Source: Paraburkholderia sp. D15
GTDB lineage: Bacteria > Pseudomonadota > Gammaproteobacteria > Burkholderiales > Burkholderiaceae
Length of the DNA stretch: 64,000 nucleotides
Assembly (NCBI RefSeq): GCF_029910215.1
Contig: NZ_CP110395.1
Coordinates: 2,046,001-2,110,000 of the forward strand
Direction: 5' to 3'
Below the pieces are notes generated by a model. The model was given only the letters and a program-made list of their open reading frames with translations, was not told where the DNA came from and did not search any database. A program made the translations under genes and the position numbers. Of this stretch, positions 1 through 12,002 are shown piece by piece (within the stretch, counting starts at the first letter, position 1; each line of letters begins with the position of its first letter).

Positions 1-1
1 G

Positions 2-109
2 ATGCGCCGCGTGGTGGGCGCCTGCGCCCACGCATTGCGCGAGATGGGCGTCGCGCACGCCGCGCCACCGGCCGCCGCGCTCGACGAGCGCAAGCGGCTC
101 GCGCAGTGA
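2..109 (+). CDS. phnW: C-terminal end of probable 2-aminoethylphosphonate-pyruvate transaminase (5' end outside window)
   Basis: Only the last 35 codons are present, ending in TGA at 107-109. The visible tail (RRVVGACAHALREMGV, then an Ala/Pro-rich end) looks like the final helix of a PLP-dependent class V aminotransferase. On its own the tail is not diagnostic. The call rests mainly on the next gene, phosphonoacetaldehyde hydrolase, which uses the product of PhnW (2-aminoethylphosphonate plus pyruvate gives phosphonoacetaldehyde plus alanine). Another PLP aminotransferase remains possible. Confidence 0.55.
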   Translation: MRRVVGACAHALREMGVAHAAPPAAALDERKRLAQ

Positions 110-122
110 GATGGACTCCACG

Positions 123-146
123 CGAAGCCGGTACGCACCGGCTTCG
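123..146 (+). promoter_or_regulatory. Intercistronic hairpin between phnW tail and phnX
   Basis: Perfect inverted repeat: CGAAGCCGG (123-131), a six-base loop and CCGGCTTCG (138-146). No T-run follows, so it is more likely an RNA processing or attenuation hairpin than a full terminator. Confidence 0.4.
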
Positions 147-200
147 TCAGGCGCGCGGCGTACCGCGCGCGCGTTGCAAACAGCAAAGGATCGAACGCAA

Positions 201-1004
201 ATGAAGCACGTCAAAGCAGTGATTTTCGATTGGGCCGGCACGGTGGTCGATTACGGTTCGCTCGCGCCGATGGGCGCTTTCGTCGAAACCTTCGAACAGT
301 TCGGCGTAGCGATTTCGATCGACGAGGCGCGCGGCCCGATGGGCATGGCGAAACGGCCGCATATCGCGGCGCTGATGGCGTTGCCGCGGGTCGCGCAAGC
401 CTGGGCCGACCAGTACGGCCACGCGCCGACCGAGGCCGATATCGACGCCGTGTACGACGTGTTCGTGCCGAAGAACATCGCGGTGGCCGCGAGCTACAGC
501 TCGGTGATTCCCGGCGTCGCGCAGGTGGCGAGCGCGCTGCGCGGCGACGACATCCGCATCGGCACGACCACCGGCTATACCCGCGAGATCATGGCCGAGA
601 TCCTGCCGGGCGCGGCGCGGCAAGGCTTCGCGCCGGACAGCCTCGTGTGCACCGGCGACACGCCGGAAGGCCGGCCGTCGCCGTACATGATCTACAAGAC
701 GCTGCCCGAACTCGGCGTGTGGCGCGCGAAGGATGCGATCAAGGTGGACGACACCGAGGTCGGCATCGAGGAAGGCATCAACGGCGGCACGTGGGCGGTC
801 GGCGTGGCGGTGAGCGGCAACGCGTTCGGCATGGCCGAGGCGGACGTCAAGGCGTTGGCGCCGGATGAATTCGCGTGGCGTCGCGAGGCGGCGGTCGAGA
901 AGCTGCGCGCGGCCGGCGCGCATTACGTGATCGACAGCGTCGCGGATCTGATGCCGGTGGTGTACGAGATCGACGCGCGTCTCGCGCGCGGCGAGCGGCC
1001 GTAA
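201..1004 (+). CDS. phnX: Phosphonoacetaldehyde hydrolase
   Basis: 267-aa HAD-superfamily enzyme that hydrolyses phosphonoacetaldehyde to acetaldehyde and phosphate, the second step of 2-aminoethylphosphonate use. The HAD motif FDWAGT carries the nucleophile Asp10. The PhnX-type cap shows MGMAKRPHI, where Lys51 matches the family's Schiff-base lysine. The late acidic motif is KVDDTEVGIEEG. Length matches the family. I chose ATG at 201 (MKHVKAVIFD) because it starts at the first HAD strand; an upstream in-frame start at 111 would add a basic, non-homologous leader. It lies about 90 bp after the phnW tail, same strand, so probably one operon. Confidence 0.93.
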   Translation: MKHVKAVIFDWAGTVVDYGSLAPMGAFVETFEQFGVAISIDEARGPMGMAKRPHIAALMALPRVAQAWADQYGHAPTEADIDAVYDVFVPKNIAVAASYSSVIPGVAQVASALRGDDIRIGTTTGYTREIMAEILPGAARQGFAPDSLVCTGDTPEGRPSPYMIYKTLPELGVWRAKDAIKVDDTEVGIEEGINGGTWAVGVAVSGNAFGMAEADVKALAPDEFAWRREAAVEKLRAAGAHYVIDSVADLMPVVYEIDARLARGERP

Positions 1005-1010
1005 CGGGAT

Positions 1011-1052
1011 GAACCGGGCCACGCGCACGGCGACGTCGCGCCGGCCCGGTTC
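1011..1052. terminator. Inverted repeat between convergent genes, probable terminator
   Basis: GAACCGGGCC (1011-1020) pairs perfectly with GGCCCGGTTC (1043-1052) across a 22-base loop. It sits between the end of phnX and the end of the convergent LysR gene. There is no T-run, so it is a weak or factor-assisted terminator candidate. Confidence 0.5.
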
Positions 1053-1063
1053 GTCGCCATCGC

Positions 1064-1969
1064 TTACTTGAAAAACCCCACCGCCAGATCGATGAACTCG
1101 CGGATCTTGCGCGGCACGAACTCGCGGCTCGGGTACACGAGCGACACCGCCACGTCGCCGTTGGTGACCGCGTAGTCGCCCAGCACGCGCACCAGCGTGC
1201 CGCTGCGCAGTTCGTCGGCGACCATTTCCAGCGGCAGCATCGCGATGCCCATCGCGCCGAGCGTCGCCTGCTTCTGCATGATCATGCTGTTGACCGTGAA
1301 CGACGCGTCGAGCGCGATGCTTTCCTCGCTGCCGCTCGCCTTGCCGTTGCGGCTGAACACCCACGTCTGCGGACTCGTATCCAACGCGGCGGCGATCACG
1401 CGATGCCGCGCGAGATCGCCTGGCGTCCTCGGCGTGCCGGCCTGGTCGAGATACGCGGCCGCCGCCACGGGCACCGCGTGCGAGCTGATGAGCCGCCGCA
1501 CCACCAGCGATTCCGAGCGGATCATGTGCTCGGTGACGATGCCCACGTCGAAACCGCCTTCCAGCAGATCCACCCGTTTCTCGGTGAGCGTGACGCGCAG
1601 CTTCACCTGCGGAAACTTCGCCTGATATTCGGCGAACAGCGGCGTGAGCCGGAACAGCGAAAAACTGCCGAGCGCCACGATGCGCAGATCGCCCGCCACT
1701 TCCTTCTGCGTGGTGGTCGCGCGCGACTCCACTTCCTCCAGCTCCGACATCACGACGCGGCAGCCATCCGCGTAATCCGCGCCGGCCTCGGTCAGCACGA
1801 CCTTGCGCGTGGTGCGCTGGAACAGGCGGATGCCCAGATGCTTTTCGAGGCTCGACACGTGGCGCGTGACCACCGAGGTCGACACGCCGAGCTGTTCCGC
1901 GGCCTGCGCGAAACTGCCCGCGTCCGCGACCTTGACGAAGGCCTGCATGGCCTGAAAGAGATTGATCAT
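1064..1969 (-). CDS. LysR-family transcriptional regulator
   Basis: 301 aa with an N-terminal winged helix-turn-helix (residues about 1-60, with SFAQAAEQLGVSTSVVTRHV as recognition region) and a periplasmic-binding-protein-like effector domain (about 90-295). The subgroup, with RLFQRTTRKVVLTEAG after the HTH, is the CrgA/PecT-like branch common in Burkholderia. It starts only 21 bp after the stop of the amidohydrolase gene on the same strand, so the two are likely co-transcribed and the regulator may control that gene. Effector unknown. Confidence 0.9.
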   Translation of the reverse strand: MINLFQAMQAFVKVADAGSFAQAAEQLGVSTSVVTRHVSSLEKHLGIRLFQRTTRKVVLTEAGADYADGCRVVMSELEEVESRATTTQKEVAGDLRIVALGSFSLFRLTPLFAEYQAKFPQVKLRVTLTEKRVDLLEGGFDVGIVTEHMIRSESLVVRRLISSHAVPVAAAAYLDQAGTPRTPGDLARHRVIAAALDTSPQTWVFSRNGKASGSEESIALDASFTVNSMIMQKQATLGAMGIAMLPLEMVADELRSGTLVRVLGDYAVTNGDVAVSLVYPSREFVPRKIREFIDLAVGFFK

Positions 1970-1990
1970 GTCAGTGCAAAAACGGTTTCG

Positions 1991-3190
1991 TTAGGGCGTG
2001 CGCGCGACGATCCGGCCGTTCGCCACCACGAGTTTGCGCGGCGGGCGCGCGGTGATCGCGTGCGCGAGCGTGTCGGTGTCGACCAGCACCAGATCGGCGC
2101 GCGCGCCAACGTGCAGGCCGTAGGCGGCGAAACCGCAGCCGTGCGCGGCGCTCGTGCTGACGCAAGCGAACGCGAGCGCGAGATCGTCGTCGCGGCGCAG
2201 ACCGTAGCGCATCGCGATCAGCATCGCGCGTTCGAGCATGTCGGGCGTGCCGTACGGCGTCCATGTATCGCGGATGCCGTCGTTGCCGCCGAACAGCGTG
2301 ACGCCGTGATCGAGGCAGGCTTTCAGCGGCGGCACCGGCGTACCGGCCGGCCCGGTGGTGAGCAGCGCCACGCGCAGATCGGCGAGGCGCGCGAGCAACG
2401 CATCGCGTTCGCGCTCGGGTAACGCGCCGAGACAGAACGCGTGGCTGATCACCACGCGCCCCTGCATGCCGAGCGCCGCGACGCGATCGAGCAGCAGGCC
2501 GAGCGTGAATGCGCCGACTTCGCCGGGTTCGTGCAGATGAATGTCGACCGGCTTGCCGTGACGCTGTGCGAGATCGAACGTCAGATCCAGCGACGCCACC
2601 GGATCGCCGTCGATCAGCGCCGGGTCCAGCGCGCCGAGCACGTCGGCGCCGGCCGCGAGCGCGTCGTCGAGCAGCGCGCCGGTGCCCCGACGTTTGAGCA
2701 GACCCGACTGCGGAAACGCGACAATCTGCAGGTCGAGCGCATCGCGCAACGTGTCGCGCGTGGCCAGCACGCCGTGCAGATGACGCAGACCCGCGTCCGT
2801 ATCGACATCCACGTGGGTACGCAAGCGCGTCGTGCCGGCCTGCAGGAATGCACGCGCGAGCGCAAGCGACTGCACGCCCGCGTCATGGCCGCTGTGCGCG
2901 CGCCAGTGACGCTCGTTCTCGATCCGGTCGACGAGGTTCGGGCCGACTTCGTTGCGGTACCACGGCAAACCCCAGTGAGTCTTGTCGAGATGCGTATGGC
3001 CCTCGACGAAACCCGGCAGCAGCAGCGCACCCGCGCCGTCCTCCTGCGCGACGCCGGGTGTGCGCGGCAGGTCCGGACCCAGCGCCGCGATGCGGCCGCC
3101 GGCGATCGAGACGTCCACGCGCGTGCCGTCGGTCAGGCGGACGTCGGTGATCAGCAGCGTGGGTGTCGATGGATGAACGGTCGTTGTCAT
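1991..3190 (-). CDS. Cytosine-deaminase-like amidohydrolase
   Basis: 399-aa metal-dependent amidohydrolase (TIM barrel with an N-/C-terminal beta sandwich). Visible metal and catalytic sites, in order: HTHLDK, the HLHEPGE motif holding the probable catalytic Glu, SHAFCLG, and GNDGIRDTW with the last Asp ligand. This order and length match the CodA branch (cytosine, isoguanine or related N-acyl cyclic amidines). The substrate cannot be fixed from sequence. The LysR gene follows directly. The start ATG at 3190 has no strong Shine-Dalgarno; the gap up to the diguanylate cyclase is shared by two divergent promoters. Confidence 0.8.
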   Translation of the reverse strand: MTTTVHPSTPTLLITDVRLTDGTRVDVSIAGGRIAALGPDLPRTPGVAQEDGAGALLLPGFVEGHTHLDKTHWGLPWYRNEVGPNLVDRIENERHWRAHSGHDAGVQSLALARAFLQAGTTRLRTHVDVDTDAGLRHLHGVLATRDTLRDALDLQIVAFPQSGLLKRRGTGALLDDALAAGADVLGALDPALIDGDPVASLDLTFDLAQRHGKPVDIHLHEPGEVGAFTLGLLLDRVAALGMQGRVVISHAFCLGALPERERDALLARLADLRVALLTTGPAGTPVPPLKACLDHGVTLFGGNDGIRDTWTPYGTPDMLERAMLIAMRYGLRRDDDLALAFACVSTSAAHGCGFAAYGLHVGARADLVLVDTDTLAHAITARPPRKLVVANGRIVARTP

Positions 3191-3381
3191 GAGAGCAGGC
3201 CGGTGACTGGCGTCTATTAAACAGACGAAAACGGTACATGAGTGGCTTTTGGCCGGGCGTGAATTGTACTTCCTGGCGAAGCTTGCCGACCGGCGCCCAC
3301 ACTCGGGCCGTCGAGACGTAAAAAATTCCGCACCGAAGCGGGTTGTCGCTCAAGTTTCATGGTCCCGTGCCGTTGACACAC

Positions 3382-4440
3382 ATGCAAATCACATTCGGGA
3401 ATCCAGCCGTGCAACTTGCTTACAGTAATGACCGTTTGTCCAGCCGGATGTCGGTCGATGCCTCCCTCGGCGGCGAACCCGAAGTGGAATCGTCGGTGAT
3501 CGAATGGCTGTTGCACGACGATCAGGTCATGCGCGAATGCTTCACGCACGCGGCGGAAATCTTGAAGAGCGTGACCGGCGCGGCGATCACCGCGATCACG
3601 CTGCTCGACGAGGAACATCAGCATTACCGCGCCGAAGTGGGCATGGCGATGCCGCTCGTCACGCGCGCGCGGTCGCTTGCCGACTACGCGGTGCGCGACG
3701 GCGAGCTGTTCGTGATCGAGGACGCGCACGACGATGCGCGTTTCGGCGAGTGCATGCTGGTGCAGCGCCACCCGTTCGTGCGCTTCTACGCGGCGATCGC
3801 GCTGCGCGCGCCGAACGGCGAGATCGTCGGCGCGTTGTGCGCGATGGACCCGGCGCCGGGCCGCCTCGACGAAGGCCAGCGCGGCGTGTTCTATCACCTG
3901 CGCGCGATGATCGAAAACGATCTGAAGATGCGCACGGCCACCGCGATCGATCCGCTCACGCAGCTGTACAACCGGCGCTTTCTGCTGGAGAGCATCGCGC
4001 GGCGCTGGAAAGAGGCGCGCGACGGCGACGTGATGGGCTCGGTGGTGGTCGACGTCGACTGGTTCAAGCAATACAACGACACGTATGGCCACCAGGCGGG
4101 CGATCATTGCCTGCGCAAGGTGGCCTCGGTGATGCAGGCCGCGGCGGACGGCGAGGGCATCATCGCGGGACGCATGGGCGGCGAGGAGTTCGGACTGCTG
4201 GTGCTGCATGCGACGCCGGCGGCGCTGGAGCGCACGCTGGAAGCGTTGCGCCAGGGCGTGGCCGATCTCGCGATCGAACATCGCGCGTCGCCGCTGGGCG
4301 TGGTGACGGTGAGCGTGGGCGGCTCGCTGACGCGCATCAACGATGCTTCGCGCGCCGCGCATAAGGAAGGGTTTGCGAGCGCGGACCGGGCGCTGTACCG
4401 GTCGAAGCACGCAGGGCGCAACCGGGTGACGATGGCGTAG
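3382..4440 (+). CDS. GAF-GGDEF diguanylate cyclase
   Basis: About 352 aa. A GAF sensor domain (residues about 50-180, with the typical VIEDAHDDARF and FYAAIALRAPNG segments) is followed by a GGDEF domain (about 185-350). The active site reads GGEEF and the upstream DVDWFKQYNDTYGH element is intact, so it should make c-di-GMP from two GTP. The inhibitory RxxD site that normally precedes the active site is absent, so product inhibition may be weak. Start is uncertain: ATG 3382 and ATG 3448 are in frame and neither has a clear ribosome site. It lies alone, divergent from the amidohydrolase. Confidence 0.88.
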   Translation: MQITFGNPAVQLAYSNDRLSSRMSVDASLGGEPEVESSVIEWLLHDDQVMRECFTHAAEILKSVTGAAITAITLLDEEHQHYRAEVGMAMPLVTRARSLADYAVRDGELFVIEDAHDDARFGECMLVQRHPFVRFYAAIALRAPNGEIVGALCAMDPAPGRLDEGQRGVFYHLRAMIENDLKMRTATAIDPLTQLYNRRFLLESIARRWKEARDGDVMGSVVVDVDWFKQYNDTYGHQAGDHCLRKVASVMQAAADGEGIIAGRMGGEEFGLLVLHATPAALERTLEALRQGVADLAIEHRASPLGVVTVSVGGSLTRINDASRAAHKEGFASADRALYRSKHAGRNRVTMA

Positions 4441-4530
4441 GGTAGGGGCTGGATGCGGCGTATGGGGTGAACGTGCACGCGAGCGGGTTGGGTGCAAACG
4501 CAACGAATCGCGCCCTTCACACGCCGCCAT

Positions 4531-7478
4531 CTACCCGCCGATCAACTTCAACCCCACCGGCAGCGACTCGCCGAACACGCGCCCCTCGTCGGCATTGTCG
4601 AGTTCCACGTTCTCGCCGACCATCGTGATCCACGCGCGCGGCGCGTTCGCCGCTTCAAGCCGGCGCAGCACCGTCTGACGCAGATCGTCGGGCAGGTCGC
4701 GCGAACGGTCGCCGGTCATGCGGGCAATCTGCGCGGCCGCGAACGCGGCGGGATCGATCTTCTTCCAGTCGAGCGCGAGGATCGCTTCGAGCCATTGACC
4801 GGCCACCTCCGGCGGCACGACGCTGTGCGCGCTGCCGTAAAACGGCCGCCGTGCGCCGATCCGCCCGACCGCCCACCAGCTCTGGTGATTTTCCGCGGGC
4901 TTCTTCAATCGGTCGAGCACCGACTCGCCCAGTTCGATCTTGCGTTCCACCGGAATCCGTTCGAGCGATGCGCTCAATCGAACCATGTCGGCGATGCCGG
5001 TCTTGGCGACATCGAACGGCAGTTTGTGGCGCGCCTGCGCGGCGCCTTGCAGATACGCCATCGCATCGAGCACGCGCAGTTGCGCGTCTTCGCCGAGACC
5101 ACCGGCCGCACGGCGCCACAGCGTCCACCATTCCGACCACACCTGGCTGTCTTGCACGTACTGGATGCCGTCGTCGAACAGCGTCCACAGTTGCTCGACG
5201 CGCCAGGCGTCGAGCGGATAGCCGAAGCCGGGCCGCACGCAATAGCCGGCCAGATTCAGCCAGAGCCGCTCGTGATCGGCCGAGCGTCGCCGGCGCCGCG
5301 CGCGTTCCCACAGCGCGCCGAACAGGTCGCGCAGCAACGCGCTGTTCCAGCCGTCGCGCGGACCGAGCAGATGTTCGAGCTGCGCGCGCAGCCGCTTGAT
5401 TTCCTTCGGGTCGATCTTCTGCGCGCGTGCGCCGAAGCAACGGTCGATCGATTCGATCGCATCGTCGAGCCGGGGATGACGCGCGTGTGCCGGATCGATC
5501 GCGCTGTCCACCTGCGCGCTGTCGCCGCGCAACTGAAATTCGAGCAGCCAGCGTTGCGACGGATCGTCGAGCTCGATGCAGTGCACGTCGAGCGTGCCGA
5601 CTTCGGTCAGCGCGCTTGCGATGCGCACCTTCGGTTCGCGCGCAGCGTGGTCGCCATTGTCGCCGCCGCCGCGCGGCTGCACGACGGTGGCGATCGGCGG
5701 TAGACGCACGAAGTCGCCGCCCGCCAGATCGATCAGTTCGCCCGCGCGATACACCGTGTCCGCGCTCGACGACACGAGGTGAAAGCGCACCGGATGGCCG
5801 AGACGCAAGGCAAACGTGCGCTGCGCGATGAGGATTTCCTGGCCTTCCTCGGTGCCGCGCGGCAGCAGGCAGATGCCGCGTGGCTGCGCCTGCTGGTCGT
5901 CCTCGTCGAGCACGAGGAAATAACTGCGCGGCGAGCCGCCGCCGATCTTCGGCGCGGCGCCCGCGCGCGCCAGCGAATAGGCGACCGCGCCGCGCGCCAC
6001 CGCGACGTCGGGATTGTCGTTGTGCAGCACGTTGAGGGCTTCGCCGCGCCACGCGCCCAACGTATCGGCGAGGCGCCGCGTCAATGCTTCCGCGCGGAAT
6101 ACGCCGCCGTTGAGCAGCAGTGTGTCGGGAATGGGCAGCGGGTCGTTGGCGTGCGTTGGCTCGCCCGGCGCGGCCGGCGAGGCCGCGTGTGAGCCAGGCG
6201 CCGCTTCCGGCGCGGTATGCGACGTCGCAACCGGCGTTGTCGCCGAGGCCGGCTGCGCGCCGTCTGCGTCAACGCTTCGCGCGCCGCCGCCTGCCAGCGC
6301 CTGCCGCGATTGCGCGGCAAACCGGCTCAAAAACGCCGCGATGTGCCGCGTCACCGCGGCATCGGTCGCATACGGCAAACCGAATTCGACGATCGCGCCG
6401 CGCGCGCGCCCAGGCCGCTCGTGCGGTCCCACCGCCGGAAAAAATCCATCGACGATCACGCGCTCGACTTCCTCGCGCGTGACCTGCGCGCTGCGTGCGC
6501 CGCCGATCAGCTTCGACCCCGCGCCGAGCAGCGTCACCGACGCCGTGTCGGGCGCCTGCCGGCCGAGCAGTTGCTCCTTCACCGCGCGGCAGCGTTCGAC
6601 CAGTTGCGACAGGCTCCCCGCCGACAGCCGCGCGCGCTCGCCGCCGCCGGGCAGCCGCGCCTCGACCCGATGGGCGAGCGCGAGGTCCATGTTGTCGCCG
6701 CCGAGCATCAGATGATTGCCGACGCCGATGCGCGTCAGACGCGGCTCGCCGTCGTCGAGATCGACGGCGATCAGCGTGAGGTCGGTGGTGCCGCCGCCGA
6801 CGTCGCAGATCAGCACGAGACGCGTATCGGCCAGCTCGTCCGCCAGCCGCTCGCGATGATGAAACAGCCAGTCGTAGAACGCGGCCTGCGGTTCCTCGAG
6901 CAGTTTCAGCTTCGGCAGCCCGGCCATGCGGGCCGCTTCCACGGTCAACGCCCGGGCGCCTTCGTCGAACGACGCAGGCACGGTGAGCACCACGTCCTGC
7001 TGTTCGAGCGGCGCGTGCGGGAAGCGCTGGTTCCACGCCGCGCGCACGTGCGCGAGATAGCTCGCGCTGGCATCGAGCGGCGAGACCTTGTGGATGCCGT
7101 CGGCGGCGCCCCACGGCAGGATCGGCGCGGCCCGGTCGACGCTGGCGTGCGACAGCCAGCTCTTCGCGCTCGCCACGAGCCGCCCCGGCACCTGCGCGCC
7201 CAGCGTGCGCGCCAGCCGGCCGATGACGACGGGCGCCGTGGCCGCGTCGCGCCGGTCGGGCTCCGCGCTCCACGGCAGTTGTAGATCGCCCGCATTCAGT
7301 TCGCCTGCGGCCGCGTGATAGCGCACGGAAGGCAGCAGCGGCCGCGCGGCCACTTCGCCGAGGCCGACCAGCTGCTCGATCTCGAACAACCGGATCGACT
7401 GCGATCCGGGTTCCGCATAGGCCAGCACCGTATTGCTGGTGCCGAGATCGATGCCGACGCTATAGCGCGACATCGCGC

Positions 7479-7482
<4 letters not shown>
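4531..7482 (-). CDS. Hsp70-family protein with long C-terminal extension (DUF3731-type)
   Basis: 983 aa, about 350 more than DnaK. The N-terminal actin-like ATPase shows phosphate-1 GIDLGTSNTVLAY, the catalytic-lysine region SAKSWLS, phosphate-2 DVGGGTTDLTLIAVD and an adenosine motif altered to LLLNGGVF. An Ala/Pro/Thr-rich insert (about residues 385-430) interrupts the domain. The region after the ATPase is not a canonical substrate-binding domain; the last 350 residues are Trp/Arg-rich helices resembling the DUF3731 region seen in some proteobacterial Hsp70s. I start at ATG 7482 because it overlaps the upstream stop as ATGA; an open frame continues further upstream but is antiparallel shadow of the neighbouring gene. 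Confidence 0.85.
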
Positions 7483-9334
<1,852 letters not shown>

Positions 9335-9338
<4 letters not shown>

Positions 9339-9913
9339 AGCTCCACCTCGGCCGGGGCGATCACCTTCGCGTTGTGGCTGTCCGCGAGCTTCGGCAGACG
9401 CACGTCGTCGACGCGCCAGCCGCGATGGCTGAGGCTGCCGTTGAACGGCGCCGCGCCGACCACGTTGCCGGTCAGACGGACCGCGCTCGCGTCGAAGCCT
9501 TCCTTCAGCGTGATGCGGCTGCCTTCGGCCTCGTCGCGCACCGGACGGATCGTGAAGTGCTCGCGCAGCGTCGCGCGGCAGCCGTCGTGCACGAGGCGGG
9601 CGGCGGCGCCGATGTCGGCGTCGCTATAGCCCTTGATGTCTTCCTCGACGAAGTCGATGAAGCGTGCGTCGCGTTGCAGCAGGCCGAGCAGTTGCAGCGC
9701 GGCGTCGGGGCTGGCTTCTTTCAGGACCGGGGCCGGCGCGGGTGCGGGTGCCGGAGCCGGTGTGGGAACGGGGGCCGGCGCGGCGGCGGCGCTCACGCCG
9801 CCCTGACGCAGACGCAGCACGCCGGCCGCGAATTCGCCGTCGCCGAGAATGCTGAAAAACGTGCCGACGGCAAGGGAAATCCTGCCGAGGAAGGATGGGT
9901 TCGAATCGGTCAT
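9335..9913 (-). CDS. DUF2760-type protein, first gene of the Hsp70 operon
   Basis: 192 aa. An N-terminal segment (FLGRISLAVGTFFSILGDGEFAAGVLRL) is followed by a long Ala/Pro linker (about residues 43-65) and a compact C-terminal domain (about 70-192) that matches my memory of DUF2760. Function unknown. ATG 9913 is chosen over the TTG three bases upstream because an AGGAG box lies five bases before it. Its stop overlaps the next start as ATGA. Constant linkage to two Hsp70 genes suggests it is a co-chaperone or client adaptor; that is inference. Confidence 0.7.
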
Positions 9914-10179
9914 CAATGCTCCTGAGGGGCTCTGTTAGAGGACGAGCTGTCCTGCGGGCGCCGCGGGCGAAACCCGTATTTTGCCTTGCGGCGTGTCCGG
10001 CGCGGGCAAAGCCGGGCATTCTAGCGCCCAACGGGCGTAGATTGGCGGACTCCGGCGGCTTCGGGGGTGGCAATGGCCGTGGTGATGGCCGCGGCGACGG
10101 TGGTGGCGATGGTGGTAGTTGGTCGTGACGCCGCGTGGCCGCCTCCGTCTCGCGTCCACTCCCGGAGCGGCCGCAGCGC

Positions 10180-11085
10180 TTAGACCGGCCCGGACGTCTG
10201 CGGGCCGAATTCCTCCACCACGTGGTCGATGAACGCGCGCAGCTTCGGCGTCGCGCGGCTGGCGGGGAACACCAGATGCATCGGCCGCGATGGCGTGTCG
10301 TAGCCGCCGAGAATGCGCACCAGATGCCCCGCCGCGAGATCCTCGCGCACGGCCACTTCGGGCGCGAGCATCACGCCCGCGCCATGCAGCGCGGCGCTGC
10401 GCAGCGCCTTCACGTCGTTCGCGAGAAACGGGCCGGAGATCGGCACGACGTATTCGCCGTGCGCGTCGGAGAAGCGCCATTCGGTCGCGACCGGCCGGCT
10501 CATGTAGACGAAGCTCAGGCACGCGTGGTCCGCGAGCGCCTGCGGCGTCGCCGGTTCGCCGTGCTCCGCGAGGTAGCCCGGCGACGCGCACGCGAGCATC
10601 CGGTACGGCATCAACGGCCGCGCGATCAGCGACGAATCCGCCAGATCGCCGAGCCGGATCGCGGCCTCGTAGCCCTCGTCGATCAGATCGACGAAACGGT
10701 CGGTCAGCGTCAGTTCGACCCGCACCCGCGGATGCCGACGCACATACCGCGCGATCAGCGGCGCGATGCATGACGCGCCGAACGTGACCGGCGCGGTGAT
10801 CCGCAAGCGGCCGCTCGGCGAGCTCGACAGCTCGTGCGCGACCGATTCCGCCGCCTCGGCGTCCGCCAGCAGCGCCTTGCAGCGCTCGTAGAAGATCTGG
10901 CCGATCTCGGTCAGGCTCTGACGCCGTGTGGTCCGGTTGATGAGACGCGCGCCGACCCGTTCCTCCAGCGTGCTCACGTGCTTGCCCGCCATCTGCGAGG
11001 ACATGCCGAAAGCGAGTGCCGCGGCGGCGAACGAGCCGGTGTCAGCGGTTTTGACGAACACGGCCATGCTGGTCAAACGATCCAT
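10180..11085 (-). CDS. LysR-family transcriptional regulator
   Basis: 301 aa. HTH in residues 1-60 (MDRLTSMAVFVKTADTGSF, RLINRTTRRQSLTEIG) and an effector-binding domain to about residue 295. It belongs to the same CrgA/PecT-like subgroup as the regulator at 1064-1969. ATG 11085 (MDRL) is preferred over the TTG at 11094 because the family starts there. It is divergent from the Rossmann reductase at 11251, which is the likely target. Confidence 0.9.
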   Translation of the reverse strand: MDRLTSMAVFVKTADTGSFAAAALAFGMSSQMAGKHVSTLEERVGARLINRTTRRQSLTEIGQIFYERCKALLADAEAAESVAHELSSSPSGRLRITAPVTFGASCIAPLIARYVRRHPRVRVELTLTDRFVDLIDEGYEAAIRLGDLADSSLIARPLMPYRMLACASPGYLAEHGEPATPQALADHACLSFVYMSRPVATEWRFSDAHGEYVVPISGPFLANDVKALRSAALHGAGVMLAPEVAVREDLAAGHLVRILGGYDTPSRPMHLVFPASRATPKLRAFIDHVVEEFGPQTSGPV

Positions 11086-11250
11086 GATTCCCAACTGTTG
11101 CTTTCGACAATCGTGAAATTATGCACGTTTATCCGGTTGAGGTTTTGAATCATAGTGGTTGCACCGATCGAGATCGGCGCGCCGAGCGTCATGAACGTCG
11201 CGGGCTAAGGCGCAATCCTCAACAGGTATTCCCAGCAAGGAGTGTGAAAC

Positions 11251-11910
11251 ATGAAGATCGGAATTCTCGGTGCGGGTTTTATCGGCCGCGCGATGGCGGC
11301 GCTCGCGAAGCAGAGCGGTCACGAAGCGATGATCAGCAATTCCCGCGAACCGGCGACGCTGTTCAGCACCGCCGCCGCGCTCGGCTGCGTGGCGGGCACC
11401 GCGCGGGAGGCGGCGAGTTTCGGCGATGTGGTCGTGGTCGCCGTGCCGTTCGCGCGGATCGATGCGCTGCCGGTGGCCGAACTCGACGGCAAGATCGCGA
11501 TCGACACCTGCAACTACTATCCGGAGCGCGACGGGCGGATCGCATCGCTCGACGCGCGATCGACCACCACCAGCCAGCTGCTCGCCGCCGCGTTGCCGGG
11601 CGCGCGCGTGGTCAAGGCGTTCAACGCGATCCTCGCGCGCGATCTGGAGGAGCACGGCACGCCGGCCGGTACGCCGCAACGCCGCGCGCTGCCGGTCGCG
11701 GCCGACGACGCGACGGCCAAACGCATCGTCAGCGAGTTGATGGACCAGTTCGGTTTCGATCCCGTCGATGCGGGTGTGCTGCGGGATAGCTGGCGCTTCG
11801 AGCGCGCGAAGCCGGTGTACTGCATTCCGCTCGACCGGGCAGGGATAGTCGCGGGACTGGCGGCGGCTACGCGAGATGTTGAACTGCCGCATGGGTCATG
11901 GCGGCGGTGA
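11251..11910 (+). CDS. NADP-dependent oxidoreductase, F420-reductase-like Rossmann protein
   Basis: 219 aa. N-terminal dinucleotide motif GILGAGFIGRAM, followed by a helix and the NSREP loop that favours NADP. Later segments (ALPGARVVKAFNAI and GFDPVDAGVLRDSW) are typical of the NADPH-dependent F420 reductase/NADP oxidoreductase family, here in a bacterium that would use another electron acceptor. Shine-Dalgarno AAGGAG lies about eight bases before ATG 11251. It is divergent from a LysR gene, a common arrangement for a quinone or flavin reductase of stress response. Substrate not determinable. Confidence 0.8.
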   Translation: MKIGILGAGFIGRAMAALAKQSGHEAMISNSREPATLFSTAAALGCVAGTAREAASFGDVVVVAVPFARIDALPVAELDGKIAIDTCNYYPERDGRIASLDARSTTTSQLLAAALPGARVVKAFNAILARDLEEHGTPAGTPQRRALPVAADDATAKRIVSELMDQFGFDPVDAGVLRDSWRFERAKPVYCIPLDRAGIVAGLAAATRDVELPHGSWRR

Positions 11911-12002
11911 AGGGGTGAGGGTGGCGTGCGGGCTACGTGCGACTTGCTTGTGCCTGCGGGCCATGCTGGATACTTGCCTGTTACCCGGCAACGCTGTCCA
12001 GG

